A DNA stretch of 40,378 bases from Oscillospiraceae bacterium (GCA_015066015.1 SVPE01000017.1:1-40378), one strand, 5' to 3'; shown: positions 23,526 through 31,653, counted from the stretch's first letter. Notes: a model not told the origin generated them from the letters alone. Program-made: numbers and translations.

Positions 23526-23554
23526 TTGACAAAACAGCGATTTTTTAGGATAAT
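23526..23554 (+). promoter_or_regulatory. Promoter of argH
   Basis: TTGACA (23526-23531), 17-base spacer, GATAAT (23549-23554). The leader contains TTCAGAATG/CATTCTGAA complementary words on either side (about 23505 and 23589). Confidence 0.72.
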
Positions 23555-23615
23555 TACTTATATTGTTTGCGGGCAGGTAAGAATTCCGCATTCTGAAATT
23601 AAAGGAGATGTATCT

Positions 23616-24989
23616 ATGCCACTCTGGACAGGACGCTTTAAAAAGTCCCTTGACAAAAAAACAAACGATTTCAATTCATCAATTCCCTTTGACTGCCGTA
23701 TGGCAGAACAGGATATCCGCGGCTCTGTTGCTCACGCAACAATGCTCGGTAAACAGGGGATAATCGATAAAAGTGAAAGCGATAAAATCGTTGCTTCTCT
23801 CAAGGAAATTGCCGCTGACCTTGAAAGCGGTAAGCTTGAAATTGATATGACAGCTGAAGATATCCACACCTTTGTTGAAGGTGAGCTTACAAAACGTATC
23901 GGTGACAGCGGAAAGAGACTTCATACTGCCAGAAGCCGTAACGACCAGGTTGCTCTTGACCTTCGTCTTTATCTTCTTGACGAGTGCGATAAGCTCGACG
24001 CTTCAATTGCCGCGCTACTTGAGGTAATCATCAATAAGGCAGAGGAAAATTATGATGCCGTTATGCCGGGATATACCCATCTTCAGCGTGCTCAGCCGAT
24101 TACCTTCGGTCATCATCTTATGGCTTATGCAAGTATGCTTCTTCGCGACAGAGAAAGACTCGCTGACTGCAAGAAGAGAATGGCTGTTTCACCTCTCGGC
24201 TCAGGTGCTCTTGCAGGTACAACCTATCCGCTTGACAGAGAGTATGCCGCAGAGCTTCTCGGACTTAACGGTGTAAGTGACAACAGTCTCGACGGCGTTT
24301 CCGACAGAGATTATGTTCTTGAGCTTCTCAGCGTTCTTTCCATTATAATGGTACATCTTTCACGCTTTTCTGAGGAGATTATTGCCTGGTGCTCATGGGA
24401 GTTCAAGTTCATTGAGCTTGACGATGCCTTCTCAACGGGCTCGAGCATTATGCCTCAGAAGAAGAATCCTGATATTGCCGAGCTTGTAAGAGGTAAGTCG
24501 GGCAGAGTCTTCGGTGACCTGCAGACACTCCTGACTGTAATGAAGGGTATCCCTCTTGCTTACAATAAGGATATGCAGGAGGATAAGGAAGCAGTATTTG
24601 ATGCTGTTGATACAGTGCGCATGTGCCTTGATACTTTCGCGCCAATGCTCGATACTGCAACGGTGTTGCGTGAAAATATGAGAAACGCCGCAGCAAGAGG
24701 CTTTATCAATGCAACAGACTGTGCAGACTACCTTGTTTATAAGGGACTTCCCTTCAGAGATGCCTATAAGGCAACAGGCATGCTTGTTGCGACCTGCATA
24801 GACAAGGGTCTTACTCTCGAAACACTTCCGATTGAGGAGTACAGGGCAGTGTGTGACCTCTTTGATGAGGATGTCTACACAGCAATTGACCTTGACGAAT
24901 GTGTTAAAAAGAGACTTGTCAAGGGCGGACCTTCTCCCGAGTGTGTGCTTCGTGAGGTGAAGGCTGCAAGAGAAAAGATTAAGAATTAA
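23616..24989 (+). CDS. argH: Argininosuccinate lyase
   Basis: 457 residues from the ATG at 23616 (AAAGGAGAT upstream); the frame from 23526 starts in the -35. It cleaves argininosuccinate to arginine and fumarate. The fumarase/aspartase superfamily signature GSSIMPQKKNPD is present (catalytic Ser in the flexible loop), with HTARSRNDQVALD and GYTHLQRAQPITFGHH, which carries the catalytic His. Cytoplasmic tetramer in known members. No ArgR-like palindrome as clear as at argG is seen here. Confidence 0.97.
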   Translation: MPLWTGRFKKSLDKKTNDFNSSIPFDCRMAEQDIRGSVAHATMLGKQGIIDKSESDKIVASLKEIAADLESGKLEIDMTAEDIHTFVEGELTKRIGDSGKRLHTARSRNDQVALDLRLYLLDECDKLDASIAALLEVIINKAEENYDAVMPGYTHLQRAQPITFGHHLMAYASMLLRDRERLADCKKRMAVSPLGSGALAGTTYPLDREYAAELLGLNGVSDNSLDGVSDRDYVLELLSVLSIIMVHLSRFSEEIIAWCSWEFKFIELDDAFSTGSSIMPQKKNPDIAELVRGKSGRVFGDLQTLLTVMKGIPLAYNKDMQEDKEAVFDAVDTVRMCLDTFAPMLDTATVLRENMRNAAARGFINATDCADYLVYKGLPFRDAYKATGMLVATCIDKGLTLETLPIEEYRAVCDLFDEDVYTAIDLDECVKKRLVKGGPSPECVLREVKAAREKIKN

Positions 24990-24996
24990 AAACAAG

Positions 24997-25034
24997 AAAA
25001 AGGTGTAACTCTCAGATAAGGGTTGCACCTTTTT
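24997..25034 (+). terminator. Terminator of argH
   Basis: AAAAAGGTGTAAC (24997-25009) pairs with GTTGCACCTTTTT (25022-25034), one T-G pair, 12-base loop. Confidence 0.88.
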
Positions 25035-25106
25035 GCGTATTCTCATTTTATGTCGTGTACTTTTTCCTTTATCTGAATTACACTTTTACTGAAAGGAGTG
25101 CTGTCA

Positions 25107-25796
25107 ATGGATATGAAAAAAATAGGTAGCTTTTTAAAAGCTTTACGAAAAGAGAAGGGAATAACACAAGAACAGCTTGCTGAAAAACTTGGTGTAGCTG
25201 GCAGAACTGTGTCAAGATGGGAAACTGCCTCGAATATGCCCGATTTAAGCATATTGATTCAGCTTGCAGATTTTTACGACATTGAAGTAGGTGAGATTCT
25301 TGATGGAGAAAGGAAAGATAAGGCTATGGATAAAGAAGTAAAAGAAGCATTGACCAAAATTGCAGATTACAGTAACGATGAAAAGCAAAAGGCAGTTAAT
25401 GTTTACAAATTTTCACTTGGGGCGATGTTTTTTATCGGTTATTTAATTGTAATGACAGAATTTGCTTTGCTTGTAGATTTCAAATATATTGTTGCGGAAA
25501 GCCTGCCCTTATTAATCGGCGGTTGCACTTGCATAATTTTGACAATAAAAAATGGTTTGTGGGACACTTTCTCAAAGAAGAAAATCACTCCTGCAAGAGA
25601 TGCTGTTACAAGTTTTATTATCACTTTTATTGCTTCAATCTTTTGCTATATTATGCTTTTAAACAGAACCGAAGATTTAAAGCGTTCAATTACAGTATCA
25701 TTATGCCTTTTTGTCGCAACTTTTTTAGTCGGTTTTGTTGTTCTCAGGTTCTTAGCTATATTGAGCAAAAATAAAGGCAGAAAAAACAAGCGATAA
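25107..25796 (+). CDS. XRE-type regulator with C-terminal membrane domain (copy 1)
   Basis: 229 residues from the ATG at 25107 (AAAGGAG upstream; a GTG at 25098 is less likely). HTH_3 domain at about 5-60: IGSFLKALRKEKGITQEQLA EKLGVAGRTVSRWETASNMP is a canonical five-helix Xre fold. After a linker there are four hydrophobic helices (about 98-120, 128-145, 160-182, 192-215). No enzymatic motif. Probably a membrane-tethered repressor or sensor regulator; targets unknown. AT-rich compared with its neighbours, as is the next gene of the same design, which suggests recent acquisition or duplication. Confidence 0.85.
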   Translation: MDMKKIGSFLKALRKEKGITQEQLAEKLGVAGRTVSRWETASNMPDLSILIQLADFYDIEVGEILDGERKDKAMDKEVKEALTKIADYSNDEKQKAVNVYKFSLGAMFFIGYLIVMTEFALLVDFKYIVAESLPLLIGGCTCIILTIKNGLWDTFSKKKITPARDAVTSFIITFIASIFCYIMLLNRTEDLKRSITVSLCLFVATFLVGFVVLRFLAILSKNKGRKNKR

Positions 25797-25840
25797 AATA
25801 TATTTAAAAACATTTATATGCAAATTCTACGATTCATAGG

Positions 25841-25870
25841 TTGATAAATTCAGCGTTTTTATGATATTCT
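25841..25870 (+). promoter_or_regulatory. Promoter of the second XRE gene
   Basis: TTGATA (25841-25846), 18-base spacer, TATTCT (25865-25870) with TG at 25862-25863. Weak -10. Confidence 0.45.
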
Positions 25871-25891
25871 TTTGTAAAAGGTGGTGTTAAC

Positions 25892-26611
25892 ATGACCTCA
25901 AAAGAATGTGGTAATTTTATCGCTGAACTCCGGAAAGAAAACAAACTCACACAAAAGGACCTTGCAGCGAAAATTAATGTTTCTGATAAAGCTGTTTCAA
26001 GATGGGAAACAGGCAAAGGTTATCCTGATGTTACTTCGCTTGTATCTTTAAGTGAATACTTTGGTGTTAGTGTAAATGAACTGTTAGCAGGCAAACGACT
26101 ATCTATTGAGAATATTAAAGAAACGGCAGATGAAAATTTGATTTCTGTTTTTGAACAAGTACAAAAGAATAAGAGGAAACAAATAGCTCAAACTGCATTA
26201 TATACTGTTGTTTTTTTAGTGATTTTATCTCCTGCATTGAGTATTATATTTAAAGAATTTTTTGCAACTATTTATAAAGAAGTCAAAACAGAAAATGTTA
26301 TATCCGCTATTATTCCGACAGTTATAGCTCTTATACTTTTGGTAGTAGGCTGTTTTATAAGAAAAGGCAATCTTTCAATTTTACATTCTTATCACTACAA
26401 AAATGTTGCTGACTTAAAAGGTTATGCAAAAGAAATGGGTAATGGTATTATCTTTATGAGTATGCCAATATTTCTTTATGGTTTTTTTAGTCTATTTGTA
26501 CATATAAAAACAGTATCAATTATCAGTGCTGTAGTTCTCTTTTCGGGAATCATCGGTTGTGTTGTATATTTATTTAAGGTGCAAACAAAATATAATGGTA
26601 GTCTTTTTTGA
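25892..26611 (+). CDS. XRE-type regulator with C-terminal membrane domain (copy 2)
   Basis: 239 residues; AAAGGTGGTG before the ATG. HTH_3 at about 6-62 (CGNFIAELRKENKLTQKDLA AKINVSDKAVSRWETGKGYP), followed by a helical stretch and four hydrophobic helices (about 100-120, 132-152, 185-205, 212-232). The DNA-binding half is similar to copy 1 at most helix positions (RWET.....PD..SL..L...), but the membrane halves differ clearly. Base composition is more AT-rich than the argH/lexA flanks. Function of either regulator cannot be deduced; no transporter or peptidase is paired with them. Confidence 0.85.
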   Translation: MTSKECGNFIAELRKENKLTQKDLAAKINVSDKAVSRWETGKGYPDVTSLVSLSEYFGVSVNELLAGKRLSIENIKETADENLISVFEQVQKNKRKQIAQTALYTVVFLVILSPALSIIFKEFFATIYKEVKTENVISAIIPTVIALILLVVGCFIRKGNLSILHSYHYKNVADLKGYAKEMGNGIIFMSMPIFLYGFFSLFVHIKTVSIISAVVLFSGIIGCVVYLFKVQTKYNGSLF

Positions 26612-26709
26612 AAAGTATTACTTTGCGGCGGAATGTAAGAGTTTTTAAGCTTAAAGAAGCTCGTTAAACTGAGTAAATAACTTTTATTATATTCAATATT
26701 GATAGATAG

Positions 26710-26747
26710 AAAAAAGAGAAGCCTTTAAAAGCCGGCTTCTCTTTTTT
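26710..26747. terminator. Bidirectional terminator between XRE copy 2 and lexA
   Basis: AAAAAAGAGAAGCC (26710-26723) pairs with GGCTTCTCTTTTTT (26734-26747). It has U runs in both directions. Confidence 0.9.
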
Positions 26748-26751
26748 GTAT

Positions 26752-27342
26752 TTAAAAGTACCTCATCATAGCAACAACCTTGCCGAGAATGATAACCTCA
26801 TCAACAATAATCGGATCAAAGGAATCATTTTCAGGCTGAAGACGGAAGTGACCGCCTTCCTTGTAGAAGGTTTTGACTGTTGCTTCGTCTTCAACAAGGG
26901 CGACTACGATATCACCGTTACGTGCTGACGGAGTTTTTTCTGCAAAGAGTATATCACCGTCATAAATGCCTGCGCCGAGCATACTTTCGCCGCGTACACG
27001 AAGTGCAAACATCTCCTTGTCGCCGGAAACGGGACCTGTGAAGGGAAGGTAGCATTCAATTTGCTCAACGGCGAGTATGGGAAGACCTGCCGTAACAACA
27101 CCGAGAAGAGGGACGTGACGGATGTTTTCCGCCTGACCTACAATACGGATTGAACGCTTGAGCATAGGGTCGCGGACAATATACCCCTTTTCCTCAAGTG
27201 CATTGAGATTGACTTGGACAGAGGAGGTTGATTTCAGACCGACAGCCTGACATATTTCTCTGACCGACGGGACAATGCCTGAACCGGAGCGCTCTTTGAG
27301 AAATTCAAGTATACGGTATTGATTTTCGCTGAGTTGATTCAT
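26752..27342 (-). CDS. lexA: LexA repressor
   Basis: 196 residues from the ATG at 27342 (AGAGGTG upstream); the frame continuing to 27456 lies in the operator. N-terminal winged helix (about 1-65: NQYRILEFLKERSGSGIVPS VREICQAVGLKSTSSVQVNL). Self-cleavage site A85-G86 in VVTAGLP, catalytic Ser S120 (RGESML) and Lys K157 (EATVKTF). All residues needed for RecA*-stimulated autocleavage are present. Represses the SOS regulon; its own promoter carries a matching box. Confidence 0.96.
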   Translation of the reverse strand: MNQLSENQYRILEFLKERSGSGIVPSVREICQAVGLKSTSSVQVNLNALEEKGYIVRDPMLKRSIRIVGQAENIRHVPLLGVVTAGLPILAVEQIECYLPFTGPVSGDKEMFALRVRGESMLGAGIYDGDILFAEKTPSARNGDIVVALVEDEATVKTFYKEGGHFRLQPENDSFDPIIVDEVIILGKVVAMMRYF

Positions 27343-27384
27343 AATAACACCTCTTGGTTTGGATTTTGAATGTATATTAACAAT

Positions 27385-27398
27385 GATACAAATGTTCG
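27385..27398. promoter_or_regulatory. Second LexA-box-like site
   Basis: Minus strand reads CGAACATTTGTATC, a partial match to CGAACATATGTTCG. It lies just downstream of the lexA -10. Confidence 0.55.
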
Positions 27399-27405
27399 CA
27401 TAATC

Positions 27406-27445
27406 ATTATAGCATATAAAAATCAAAAATGCAAACATTTGTTCG
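27406..27445 (-). promoter_or_regulatory. lexA promoter with overlapping LexA box
   Basis: TATAAT at 27411-27406 (extended TG before it), 17-base spacer, TTGCAT at 27434-27429. The minus-strand LexA box CGAACAAATGTTTG (27445-27432) overlaps the -35 and matches the Firmicutes consensus with few changes, consistent with autorepression. Confidence 0.8.
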
Positions 27446-27548
27446 AAATTTTTCAAAAAAATTTTTTCAGGGTGTTTTGGTTGTGAATATACAGCTTTTT
27501 ATTTGTCAATAATCTGTTTGCAAATAAAAAAGTGAAAGGGCGAAAATA

Positions 27549-28280
27549 ATGAAAAAATTAAAATTTTTCGAAAAACCTGCAGGTGCAAGGACAGTATACA
27601 CGCTGGCGGGAGTCAGCTTTTGTCTTGCGGCAATTGCAGTGGGAATTCTGTATTCGCAAACTGCCAAAAGCATAGAAAAAATTACTTCTGTGACAAATAC
27701 TACCTATCAGGTGAATATAGGCAAACAGGGCGAGGCAGACCCGAGATATAACGGAAATATCGAAAAAAGCACAACGCGCGCTTCGACCTCAGTGACAACC
27801 GAGGCGGCGACAACTGCTCTGACAGTCGAGGAAGCTGAAGAAGAAAGCGCCGTCGTAGCAACTACATCCGCAGCACAAAAGCAGAGTTTTATGCTGCCTT
27901 GTGACGGTGAGGTCATAAGAAAGTATTCGCCTGAGCTTCCTCTTTACTGTGAGACTATGGAAGACTGGCGCACTCATAGCGGAATAGATTTTGCCGTAGA
28001 GGAAGGCGGCGAGGTGCTTTCGGTCGGAAAGGGGAAGGTCAGTAAGGTACTTGTTGATTCTTCTTTCGGTTATACCGTAGAGGTGAATTACGGTGAGTTT
28101 ACCGCAAGATATTGCGGACTGGAACAGGGGACGACAGTCGGTATAAATCAGCTTCTTAATAAAGGTGATTGCATCGGAAAAGTCGGTGAGGTGCCTTGTG
28201 AGAAAAATTCAGGCAGACATCTTCATTTTGAGATAATCAAAAACGGAGATTATGCCGATCCGGTAAAGGCACTTTCATAA
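27549..28280 (+). CDS. M23 (LytM) family peptidase, SpoIIQ-like
   Basis: 243 residues. A single N-terminal helix (about 15-36) then a Ser/Thr/Ala-rich linker (about 70-110) and a C-terminal LytM domain. Zinc-binding residues are complete: H143 and D147 in THSGIDFAV, and HLH at 224-226 in GRHLHFE. SpoIIQ of Clostridium keeps these residues; Bacillus SpoIIQ is degenerate. Size, topology and domain order fit SpoIIQ, the forespore-side partner of SpoIIIAH in engulfment, but a general cell-wall endopeptidase is also possible. Divergent from lexA; AGTGAAAGGGCG gives the ribosome site. I could not define a sigma-F promoter with confidence. Confidence 0.72.
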   Translation: MKKLKFFEKPAGARTVYTLAGVSFCLAAIAVGILYSQTAKSIEKITSVTNTTYQVNIGKQGEADPRYNGNIEKSTTRASTSVTTEAATTALTVEEAEEESAVVATTSAAQKQSFMLPCDGEVIRKYSPELPLYCETMEDWRTHSGIDFAVEEGGEVLSVGKGKVSKVLVDSSFGYTVEVNYGEFTARYCGLEQGTTVGINQLLNKGDCIGKVGEVPCEKNSGRHLHFEIIKNGDYADPVKALS

Positions 28281-28297
28281 AGTCGGGGGAGAAGGTT

Positions 28298-28457
28298 GCG
28301 CGGTGAGGGGCAACGCCGCAGGCGTTGCTTCAGAGAGCCGCAGGCAAAGTGCGAAAAAGAGAGTGAGCTGCTTTTTGCGGCATGTGTAAAGGAAGGCAGA
28401 GGGTGCGTGCTCTCTGCCTTCCGGCCTTTCGGAGAAAGGCCGGAAGCCTCACCGCGC
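28298..28457. repeat. 160-base multi-branched inverted-repeat element
   Basis: An outer perfect 11-base stem (GCGCGGTGAGG 28298-28308 with CCTCACCGCGC 28447-28457) encloses several hairpins: 8 bp (28310-28317 with 28321-28328), an imperfect arm closed by GCCGCA/TGCGGC (28337-28342 with 28376-28381), 11 bp (28391-28401 with 28412-28422), and 7 bp (28423-28429 with 28435-28441). CCGCAGGC occurs twice (28316, 28338). It sits between convergent genes and does not code. It shares the word CGCGCGTTGT at its right end with the cloverleaf at 10255-10372. Confidence 0.72.
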
Positions 28458-28471
28458 GTTGTACGGCAAGG

Positions 28472-28510
28472 CAAAAAATAAAGGACTGTTGATTTCAGAA
28501 ACAGTCCTTT
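28472..28510 (-). terminator. Terminator of the SCIFF/decarboxylase operon
   Basis: AAAGGACTGTT (28480-28490) pairs with AACAGTCCTTT (28500-28510). The A-rich run at 28473-28478 reads as U's on the minus strand. Confidence 0.85.
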
Positions 28511-28515
28511 GAGTG

Positions 28516-29847
28516 TTATTTTATAACCTTTATTTCGTCAAAGCCGAAATACCTGAAAGCATCGGCGATTTCAGCTGTGATAATTTCACCACTTATGCAG
28601 ATGGGCACTGCGGGGGGACAGGATACGGCAGGCTCAGCACAAATTCTTCCGACGGCATCCTCAGTGCGGACGTATTCGCTTGGTGAAAAGATTGCTTCTC
28701 GGAGACTCATGACGTTTTTTTCTGAGGAAAGATCAAAGCGTGGTGAAGGTTCTTTTGCTTGCTTTTTTTCAAGAGATTTTATTGCTTTATAAACGGACAT
28801 TATGTCACAGAAATTATTATCGCAGGGTGCCATCAGAACAACGTGGTCTCTGTCGCGGTATTCACAGACGATTTTTTCTTTGCGGAGAATGTCGGCGAGC
28901 TCATAGCCGGTATATCCGTAGGAAAGAGGATACAGTGTCAGCTTAAGAGGCTCGTTAAAAGCGGACTCAAAACCTGTTTTAGAAAGCAGTTTTTGAGTTT
29001 CGGCAACTCCCACCGTGGCAAGGTAGAGCTTTTCGCTGAAATGAGCTGTCAGATATGCATTGCAAAGGTCAAGTGATTGCAGTGTAATGTATGACGGGCT
29101 TGTCGTAGCGTGGAGCGCCAGTGCATCTCTTGCATCGGAAAGATATTTTTCAGCTTTGTGTGAGAGGTGAAGATAAGCGCCGCCTGTAAGAACCGGAAGC
29201 GTTTTATGTGCTGAGTCACAGCATATGGTCGCACCGAGTGCAAGAGGATGTCTGTTTTCGATTAGGAAATTCAGGTAAGCACCGTGAGCGTTGTCTACAA
29301 GAAGGGGAATGCCATGTTTGTCGCAGACCTCTGCGATGCCTTTTATGTCTGAGATGTTTCCGAGATAATCGGGAGAGGTTATGTAAACTGCCGCAGGTTT
29401 TCTTTCCGCTGATAAAATATGGCTTTCGACAGCTTCCTTTGTGATTTTACAGCTGCACAGATGCTCACTCTTTTCACCGTACATCCACTGAACATCAAAG
29501 TCAAGCAACGCACCGGCATAGATAAAAGCCTTGTGTACGTTGCGCGCGGCAAGGATAAGAGGTCTGCCCTCAGCGTGCTTGCAGATGAGTGTGAGCATAG
29601 CTTTTATGCACAGAGTGCTGCCCTCGGTGCTGTAATAGGTATGCAGAGAGGAAAAAAGTGAAGATGCATTGTCTTCACTTTCTTTTATTATTCCTTCGGC
29701 ATGGCTCAGTACGTCAGCGCCTTCGATTTCCGTGATATCGAGACTTTCGCAGCCGATAAAGGAGTGCCCCTTGTGCCCGGGCATATGAAGTCTTACATAG
29801 TTTTCCTTAGCATATTTCTGTACAAAGTCATATATAGGGGTATTCAT
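28516..29847 (-). CDS. Orn/Lys/Arg decarboxylase-type PLP enzyme
   Basis: 443 residues from the ATG at 29847; GGAGG lies eight bases upstream. Fold-type I PLP enzyme of the YaaO/SpeA family: MPGHKGHSF near the N-terminus, LLVDNAHGA (D185 contacts the PLP ring nitrogen), and the Schiff-base lysine K215 in CCDSAHKTLPVLTGG. A C-terminal segment follows as in bacterial basic amino acid decarboxylases, though shorter than the E. coli inducible enzymes. It should make cadaverine, putrescine or agmatine; which one is not decided by sequence. Its start overlaps the maturase stop (TAATG), showing coupling to the SCIFF operon. Confidence 0.88.
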   Translation of the reverse strand: MNTPIYDFVQKYAKENYVRLHMPGHKGHSFIGCESLDITEIEGADVLSHAEGIIKESEDNASSLFSSLHTYYSTEGSTLCIKAMLTLICKHAEGRPLILAARNVHKAFIYAGALLDFDVQWMYGEKSEHLCSCKITKEAVESHILSAERKPAAVYITSPDYLGNISDIKGIAEVCDKHGIPLLVDNAHGAYLNFLIENRHPLALGATICCDSAHKTLPVLTGGAYLHLSHKAEKYLSDARDALALHATTSPSYITLQSLDLCNAYLTAHFSEKLYLATVGVAETQKLLSKTGFESAFNEPLKLTLYPLSYGYTGYELADILRKEKIVCEYRDRDHVVLMAPCDNNFCDIMSVYKAIKSLEKKQAKEPSPRFDLSSEKNVMSLREAIFSPSEYVRTEDAVGRICAEPAVSCPPAVPICISGEIITAEIADAFRYFGFDEIKVIK

Positions 29848-31220
29848 TATTCTTCGACCTCCGCAACCTGCATCATAACGGCACATTCGATTCTCTTTTT
29901 GAAAAGCTCGCAGCCCTGCTCATAAATGCCTTCAATTCTGCCTGTTGCGTGGTAAGCGTTTGCAGCACATCCGCCCGAGCAGTAAAGCTTTGCCCAGCAG
30001 TCGCGGCAGCCTTCCCTTGCATAGGCGTTACAGTAACGGAACTTGTCCTGAACTGCAGTGTTGGTAACACCGTCATAGATGTTGCCGAGACAATAGTCTT
30101 CATCGCCTACAAACTGATGGCAGGGGTAAAGATCTCCCTGAGGGGTGACTGCCATATATTCTGTGCCCGAGCCACAGCCGGTGATTCTTTTATAGATGCA
30201 GGGGCCGTTTTTCAGGTCGAGCATATAGTGATAGAAGGTAAAGGGCCTGCCTTCCTTTTTGCGTCTGAGCATTTCCTTGGCGAGGATTTCATACTGCTCG
30301 AAAAGCACGGGCATATCCTCTTTTGTAAGTGCACAGGGGTCGTCGGGACTGCATACAACGGGCTCCATGCTCAGTTCGGTAAAGCCGAGGTCAGCCATAT
30401 GGAAAATGTCGTTGGTAAAGTCTGTGTTGTGGTGTGTGAAGGTGCCTCGCATATAGTAGTTTTTGCTTTCACGTGAGTCGACGAGCTTTCTGAATTTAGG
30501 AAGGATTTTGTCATAGCTGCCCTTGCCCGCATAGTCAACACGGAAACGATCATGTACGTGCTTTCTGCCGTCGAGGCTTAAAACGACATTGCTCATTTCC
30601 TTGTTTGCAAATTCAATTACGTCATCGTCAATGAGCACACCGTTTGTGGTGAGGGTAAAACGGAAATTTTTACCCTTTTCCTTTTCGATGCTTCTTGCAT
30701 AGGCTACAAGCTGCTTTACAACCTCGAAATTCATAAGAGGCTCACCGCCGAAAAAGTCAACCTCAAGGTTTCTTCTTGTTCCCGAATTTTCTATGAGAAA
30801 GTCGAAGGCTCTTTTACCGGTTTCAAAGCTCATCAGGGCGCTTGCACCCTGATATCTGCCCTGACCTGCAAAGCAGTAGGAACAGTTGAGATTACAGCTG
30901 TGAGCAATATGGAGACAAAGAGCTTTTATGACCTTGCTGTTATTTTTATAATTGAAAGCGAGACTTTCATACTCATCCTCGGAAAAAAGTTTGCCTGCTT
31001 TTTCGAGATCTTTTACATCGTTTATGCACTCACGGATTTCTTCTTCGGTTACGTCGGGAAGGTGAGCGTATTTTTCAAGGATTACGGAGATGATTTCATC
31101 TTCGGATTTTTCTTTATAGAGGCTGATAATGTCATATGCTACCTCGTCAACGGTGTGTACTGAGCCGCTGCAGGTGTCAAGCACGATATTATAGCCGTTC
31201 AATTTATACTGATGTACCAT
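29847..31220 (-). CDS. scfB: SCIFF peptide thioether-forming radical SAM maturase
   Basis: 457 residues. The N-terminal region (VHQYKLNGYNIVLDTCSGSV HTVDEVAYDII) is a peptide-recognition (RRE-like) domain. The SAM cluster motif CxxxCxxC is CNLNCSYC at 109-116, followed by FFGGEPLMNF and SLDGRKHVHD. The C-terminal SPASM domain has many cysteines (CGSGTEYMAVTPQGDLYPC ... REGCRDCWAKLYCSGGCAAN). It installs Cys-to-residue thioether links in the SCIFF peptide encoded just upstream. The family is found across Clostridia. Only 62 bases separate it from scfA, and a terminator-like hairpin lies in that gap. Confidence 0.95.
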   Translation of the reverse strand: MVHQYKLNGYNIVLDTCSGSVHTVDEVAYDIISLYKEKSEDEIISVILEKYAHLPDVTEEEIRECINDVKDLEKAGKLFSEDEYESLAFNYKNNSKVIKALCLHIAHSCNLNCSYCFAGQGRYQGASALMSFETGKRAFDFLIENSGTRRNLEVDFFGGEPLMNFEVVKQLVAYARSIEKEKGKNFRFTLTTNGVLIDDDVIEFANKEMSNVVLSLDGRKHVHDRFRVDYAGKGSYDKILPKFRKLVDSRESKNYYMRGTFTHHNTDFTNDIFHMADLGFTELSMEPVVCSPDDPCALTKEDMPVLFEQYEILAKEMLRRKKEGRPFTFYHYMLDLKNGPCIYKRITGCGSGTEYMAVTPQGDLYPCHQFVGDEDYCLGNIYDGVTNTAVQDKFRYCNAYAREGCRDCWAKLYCSGGCAANAYHATGRIEGIYEQGCELFKKRIECAVMMQVAEVEE

Positions 31221-31235
31221 ATTTTACCTTCTTTT

Positions 31236-31268
31236 CAAAAGAAAAACGCCGCCGATTGGGCAGCGTTT
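31236..31268 (-). terminator. Intra-operon partial terminator between scfA and scfB
   Basis: Arms 31244-31253 and 31259-31268 (one mismatch, 9 of 10 pairs), followed on the minus strand by a U-rich run. It likely limits read-through so that peptide mRNA exceeds maturase mRNA. Confidence 0.7.
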
Positions 31269-31282
31269 CCGTTTTAGTAAAC

Positions 31283-31426
31283 TTATTTGTTGTTTTCACA
31301 CTGCTGATTTGCAACACCGCATGATGTCTTGCAAGCTGACTGGCATGATGTCTGGCATTCGCCGCAACCGCCTGCTTTTACAGTGTTCTTGATATCTTTT
31401 GTTTCGATAGTCTTGATTCTGCTCAT
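31283..31426 (-). CDS. scfA: SCIFF precursor peptide (six cysteines in forty-five)
   Basis: 47 residues from an ATG at 31426 with CGGAGGAAT upstream; the longer frames to 31498 or 31565 have no support. Leader region MSRIKTIETKDIKNTVKAGG is followed by a core with six Cys spaced as C-x2-C-x3-C-x3-C-x3-C-x6-C, ending ENNK. This is the hallmark of SCIFF ribosomally made peptides. The mature role is unknown; some members are proposed to act in redox or quorum functions, without proof. It is the first gene of the operon with scfB and the decarboxylase. Confidence 0.95.
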   Translation of the reverse strand: MSRIKTIETKDIKNTVKAGGCGECQTSCQSACKTSCGVANQQCENNK

Positions 31427-31479
31427 GGTTAATTCCTCCGTTAGATAGTTTGCTGCACTTTTGTGCTTCTTTCCACAAA

Positions 31480-31508
31480 ATAATATCATAACGCCCACGA
31501 ATTGTCAA
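31480..31508 (-). promoter_or_regulatory. Promoter of the SCIFF operon
   Basis: Minus strand TTGACA at 31508-31503, 17-base spacer, TATTAT at 31485-31480. Confidence 0.8.
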
Positions 31509-31624
31509 TAGAAAAATCCTTTTAAAAAGTCGCAGAAGTCCTGCTCCGGACAGAGATAACGGCATTTGTTGAAAATACCCAAAGTTTAAAGAATAAATTT
31601 TATTAAGTTTTACAAGATTTTTAC

Positions 31625-31653
31625 TTGCAAAATTTGTAAGTATTTGTTAAAAT
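31625..31653 (+). promoter_or_regulatory. Promoter of xpt
   Basis: TTGCAA (31625-31630), 17-base spacer, TAAAAT (31648-31653). The 85-base leader shows no purine-riboswitch consensus. Confidence 0.65.

Noticed and set aside
24432..25046. Minus-strand open frame opposite the argH 3' end
   Set aside because: Antisense shadow of argH, no motif and no start signal; it also crosses the argH terminator.
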